Shown: in pieces, positions 5,518 to 7,542 of the stretch | Numbering within the stretch: position 1 is the stretch's first letter | Layout of the letters: the number at the start of each line of letters is the position of its first letter | Assembly: GCA_035711465.1 (NCBI GenBank) | Contig: DASTCC010000436.1 | Location: 1 to 7,542 of the forward strand | Direction: 5' to 3' | Length of the DNA stretch: 7,542 nucleotides | From: DASTCC01 sp035711465 | GTDB taxonomy: Bacteria; Acidobacteriota; Vicinamibacteria; Vicinamibacterales; SCN-69-37 | Notes under the pieces: model-generated | Database searches by the model: none | What the model was told of the DNA's origin: nothing | What the model saw: the letters and a program-made list of their open reading frames with translations, nothing else | Position numbers and translations under genes: made by a program

Positions 5518-6708
5518 ATGCGGACCCGTCGGCCCCGCGTGTGGCCGGTTGCGGTCGCGCTGGCTGCCGCCCTGACTGGAGAATCGATGATGTCGATGCA
5601 GAGTCGACGCACTGTGCCGGCTGCGCCGGGAACCCCGGCGGCGAGCGCGGCCGTCGCCGCCGGCGGGCTGGTCTGGGCCTCGGCGGTGACTGGCGCCGGA
5701 CCGGACGGGAAGCTCGTCGCCGCCGACGTCGGGCCGCAGACGACGCGCGCGCTGGCGAGACTCGACGAGAGCCTGCGGGCCGCCGGGTCGTCGTTGGCGC
5801 AGGCTGTCAGCGTCAGCGTTTTCCTGAAGCGCGCGTCCGACTTCGCGGCGATGAACGACGCGTATCGCGGCGCCTTCGGCGATCAGCCGCCGGCGCGGAC
5901 GACGGTCGTCGCGGATCTGGGGCCGGACACGCTGGTCGCGGTCGGCGCGATTGCCGTGCCCGCGGGCGCGCCGCGCGAGACGCTCCATCCGGCAGGCTGG
6001 ATGAAATCGCCGCGGCCCTACTCGTACATCGTCCGCGCCGGCGATCTCGTGTTCCTCTCGGGACTGCTGAGCCGGCGCGGCATCGACGACCAGCCGGTGA
6101 CGGGACCCGTGGGCCTGCAGGTTCGGACGATTCTCGACAATGCCGAGACTCTGCTCAAGACCGCCGGTCTGACGCTGGCCGACGTCGTCGCCGCGAAGGT
6201 GTTCCTCACCGACGAGTCGTCGTTCAACGCGATGAACGACGAGTACCGTACCTACTTCCCATCACGGCCGCCCGCGCGCGCGACCGCGATCGTCGGTCTG
6301 ATGAGCCCGGACGTCGGCGTCGAGATCACGTTGGTCGCGAGCGCCGCGGCGAAGGAAGCGATCGGCTCGAACGTCAATCCGAGCCTGCCGCTGTCGCCGG
6401 CGATTCGCACCGGGCCATTCGTGTTCCTCTCGGGCGTGCTCGGCAACACCGACGCGAATGCCAACGATCTCGCGGCGCAGACGCGCGAGGTGATGGCGCG
6501 ATCGGCGCGGACGCTGACGAGCGCCGGGATGACGTTTGCGGACGTGGTCGACAACACCATTTACATGACCGACATCTGGCAGGCGCCAACCGCGCACAAG
6601 GTCTACGCCGAGCTGCTCGGCGCCGACGCGCCGGCGCGCACGACCGTCGGTACCGGCCTGGTGGTGCGCAACGGCCTCATCGAGATGATGATGACGGCCG
6701 TCCGCTGA
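5518..6708 (+). CDS. Exported protein with three tandem RidA (YjgF/YER057c/UK114) domains
   Basis: A 396-residue protein made of three RidA-like domains, about residues 36-150, 160-278 and 286-396; a typical RidA is about 130 residues with one domain. Each repeat has the hydrophobic strand, the D/G-x-V helix region and the PAR motif holding the substrate-binding Arg (Arg127, Arg254, Arg374). The Glu equivalent to E. coli RidA Glu120 is present in domains 2 (Glu269) and 3 (Glu389) but is Ala141 in domain 1. RidA proteins hydrolyse reactive enamines/imines and act as trimers with active sites between subunits, so one chain may mimic the whole trimer. The start at ATG 5518 gives an Arg-rich then hydrophobic N-terminus (residues 1-22) resembling a signal peptide. 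GTG 5515 and TTG 5482 are possible alternatives, and no strong ribosome site decides. It is divergent from the DUF4412-like gene and ends 4 bp before the DUF523-DUF1722 gene. The substrate is unknown, and export is likely but not certain. Confidence 0.9.
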   Translation: MRTRRPRVWPVAVALAAALTGESMMSMQSRRTVPAAPGTPAASAAVAAGGLVWASAVTGAGPDGKLVAADVGPQTTRALARLDESLRAAGSSLAQAVSVSVFLKRASDFAAMNDAYRGAFGDQPPARTTVVADLGPDTLVAVGAIAVPAGAPRETLHPAGWMKSPRPYSYIVRAGDLVFLSGLLSRRGIDDQPVTGPVGLQVRTILDNAETLLKTAGLTLADVVAAKVFLTDESSFNAMNDEYRTYFPSRPPARATAIVGLMSPDVGVEITLVASAAAKEAIGSNVNPSLPLSPAIRTGPFVFLSGVLGNTDANANDLAAQTREVMARSARTLTSAGMTFADVVDNTIYMTDIWQAPTAHKVYAELLGADAPARTTVGTGLVVRNGLIEMMMTAVR

Positions 6709-6712
6709 TTCG

Positions 6713-7542
6713 ATGCTCCGCGTCGGCGTGTCGTCCTGTTTGCTCGGTCGGCCCGTTCGCTACGACGGCGATCACAAGTACAACGACGTCGTCGCCGAGG
6801 GCCTCGGCGCCGACGTCGAGTTCGTGGCGGTCTGTCCGGAGGTCGAGCTCGGCCTCGGGACGCCGCGCGAGACCCTGCATCTCGTCCGTCATGGGCGCGA
6901 CCTGCGGACGATCATGGCCCACGGCGAGGACCACACCGAAGGGATGCGCGCCTACGCGCACGCGCGCGTCGAGCAACTGGCCTCCGTCAACCTCGCCGGC
7001 TACGTGCTCAAGGCAAAGTCGCCGAGCTGTGGAATCGACGACGTCGAAGTGCACGCGCCAGGCACGTTGCCGCGCCAGGGTAGCGGCGTTCGGCGCAACG
7101 GCCAGGGACTGTTCACGACGGCCCTGATCGCGAGGTTTCCGCTGCTGCCGGTCGAGGACGAAGTGCGGCTCGCCGATCCGACGATGCGAAACCACTTCGT
7201 CGAGCGGATCCACGCCTTCGACCGCCTGCGCGCCCTCTTCGCGCCGCGGTGGACGATGAGCGCCGTTGTCCGATTCCACACCGCGCACAAGATCCAACTG
7301 ATGGCCCATTCGCCCGAGGCCTACCGAGCGCTCGGCCGCCTGGTCGCCAGAGGGGCGCAGATGCCACGCGCCGATTTCCGTGCGACTTACGAATCGGCCT
7401 TCATGAAGGCGATCGCTGTTCGGGCGACGAACCGGACGCACGCGAACGCGCTGATGCACCTGATCGGTCACTTCCGCGGCAAGCTCGATCGCGCGACACG
7501 CGCGACGATCGCCGAGTCGATCGCCGACTACCGCCGCGGCCT
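6713..7542 (+). CDS. DUF523-DUF1722 protein (TudS/RudS-like desulfidase), 3' end outside the window
   Basis: The open frame begins at ATG 6713 and is still open at the window end (276 codons plus two bases). Residues about 1-145 are DUF523: SSCLLGRPVRYDG near the start, CPEVELGLGTPRE at 41-53 and KSPSCG at 102-107. This supplies the three conserved cysteines Cys9, Cys41 and Cys106, which in TudS-type proteins hold a [4Fe-4S] cluster used to remove sulfur from thiouracil. Residues about 175 onward are DUF1722 (YbgA-like), with FHTAHKIQLMAHS and the later HANALMHLIGHF. The two-domain fusion is the architecture described for RudS, which acts on 4-thiouridine in tRNA; assignment of that substrate here is by family knowledge, not shown. 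It starts only 4 bp after the RidA-repeat gene with no Shine-Dalgarno sequence, so translation is probably coupled to that gene. The cytoplasmic location contrasts with its predicted exported neighbour. The C-terminus of DUF1722 lies beyond the window. Confidence 0.93.
   Translation, partial: MLRVGVSSCLLGRPVRYDGDHKYNDVVAEGLGADVEFVAVCPEVELGLGTPRETLHLVRHGRDLRTIMAHGEDHTEGMRAYAHARVEQLASVNLAGYVLKAKSPSCGIDDVEVHAPGTLPRQGSGVRRNGQGLFTTALIARFPLLPVEDEVRLADPTMRNHFVERIHAFDRLRALFAPRWTMSAVVRFHTAHKIQLMAHSPEAYRALGRLVARGAQMPRADFRATYESAFMKAIAVRATNRTHANALMHLIGHFRGKLDRATRATIAESIADYRRG

Noticed and set aside
2901..7127. A plus-strand frame open for about 4.2 kb without a stop, running antisense to the amidase and DUF4412-like genes and then through the RidA gene in another frame
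   Set aside because: Its product is an Arg/His/Ala/Gln-rich string with no domain, and it covers well-conserved genes on the other strand and frame. Long stop-free shadow frames are expected at this GC content.

Overview
The window is GC-rich and gene-dense, with six protein-coding genes, no RNA gene, no mobile element and no CRISPR array. No gap between genes exceeds about 90 bp. The high GC content, a BlaI/M56 pair with an elaborate C-terminal extension, a Tat-exported amidase and a Met/Lys-rich exported DUF4412-like protein suggest a soil or sediment bacterium, probably Acidobacteriota (Vicinamibacteria-like). That placement is inference from gene content; no phylogenetic marker is present.

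Left part (1-2601, + strand): a promoter with two identical-pattern 14-bp operators drives a BlaI/MecI-type repressor. After a 7-bp gap comes a membrane metallopeptidase of the BlaR1/MecR1 (M56) family. In classical systems the receptor senses a beta-lactam outside and triggers loss of the repressor inside. Here the penicillin-binding sensor is absent. In its place are a Gly-Val-Pro octapeptide repeat, about 220 residues of predicted coiled coil and a C-terminal domain resembling the N-terminal Poly_export domain of Wza-type polysaccharide exporters. This is the most interesting unit in the window: it looks like a repressor/protease switch re-equipped with a different envelope sensor.

Middle part (2604-5426, - strand): a Tat-exported amidase-signature hydrolase lies downstream of an exported DUF4412-like protein of unknown function. 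They probably share a promoter, although a hairpin lies between them. The amidase converges on the M56 gene with only 2 bp between the stop codons, and both stops sit in one 7-bp hairpin.

Right part (5518-7542, + strand): a gene divergent from the DUF4412-like gene encodes a predicted exported protein with three consecutive RidA (YjgF/UK114) domains, possibly a one-chain version of the RidA trimer. Four bases later begins a DUF523-DUF1722 protein (TudS/RudS-like Fe-S desulfidase architecture), which runs off the end of the window.
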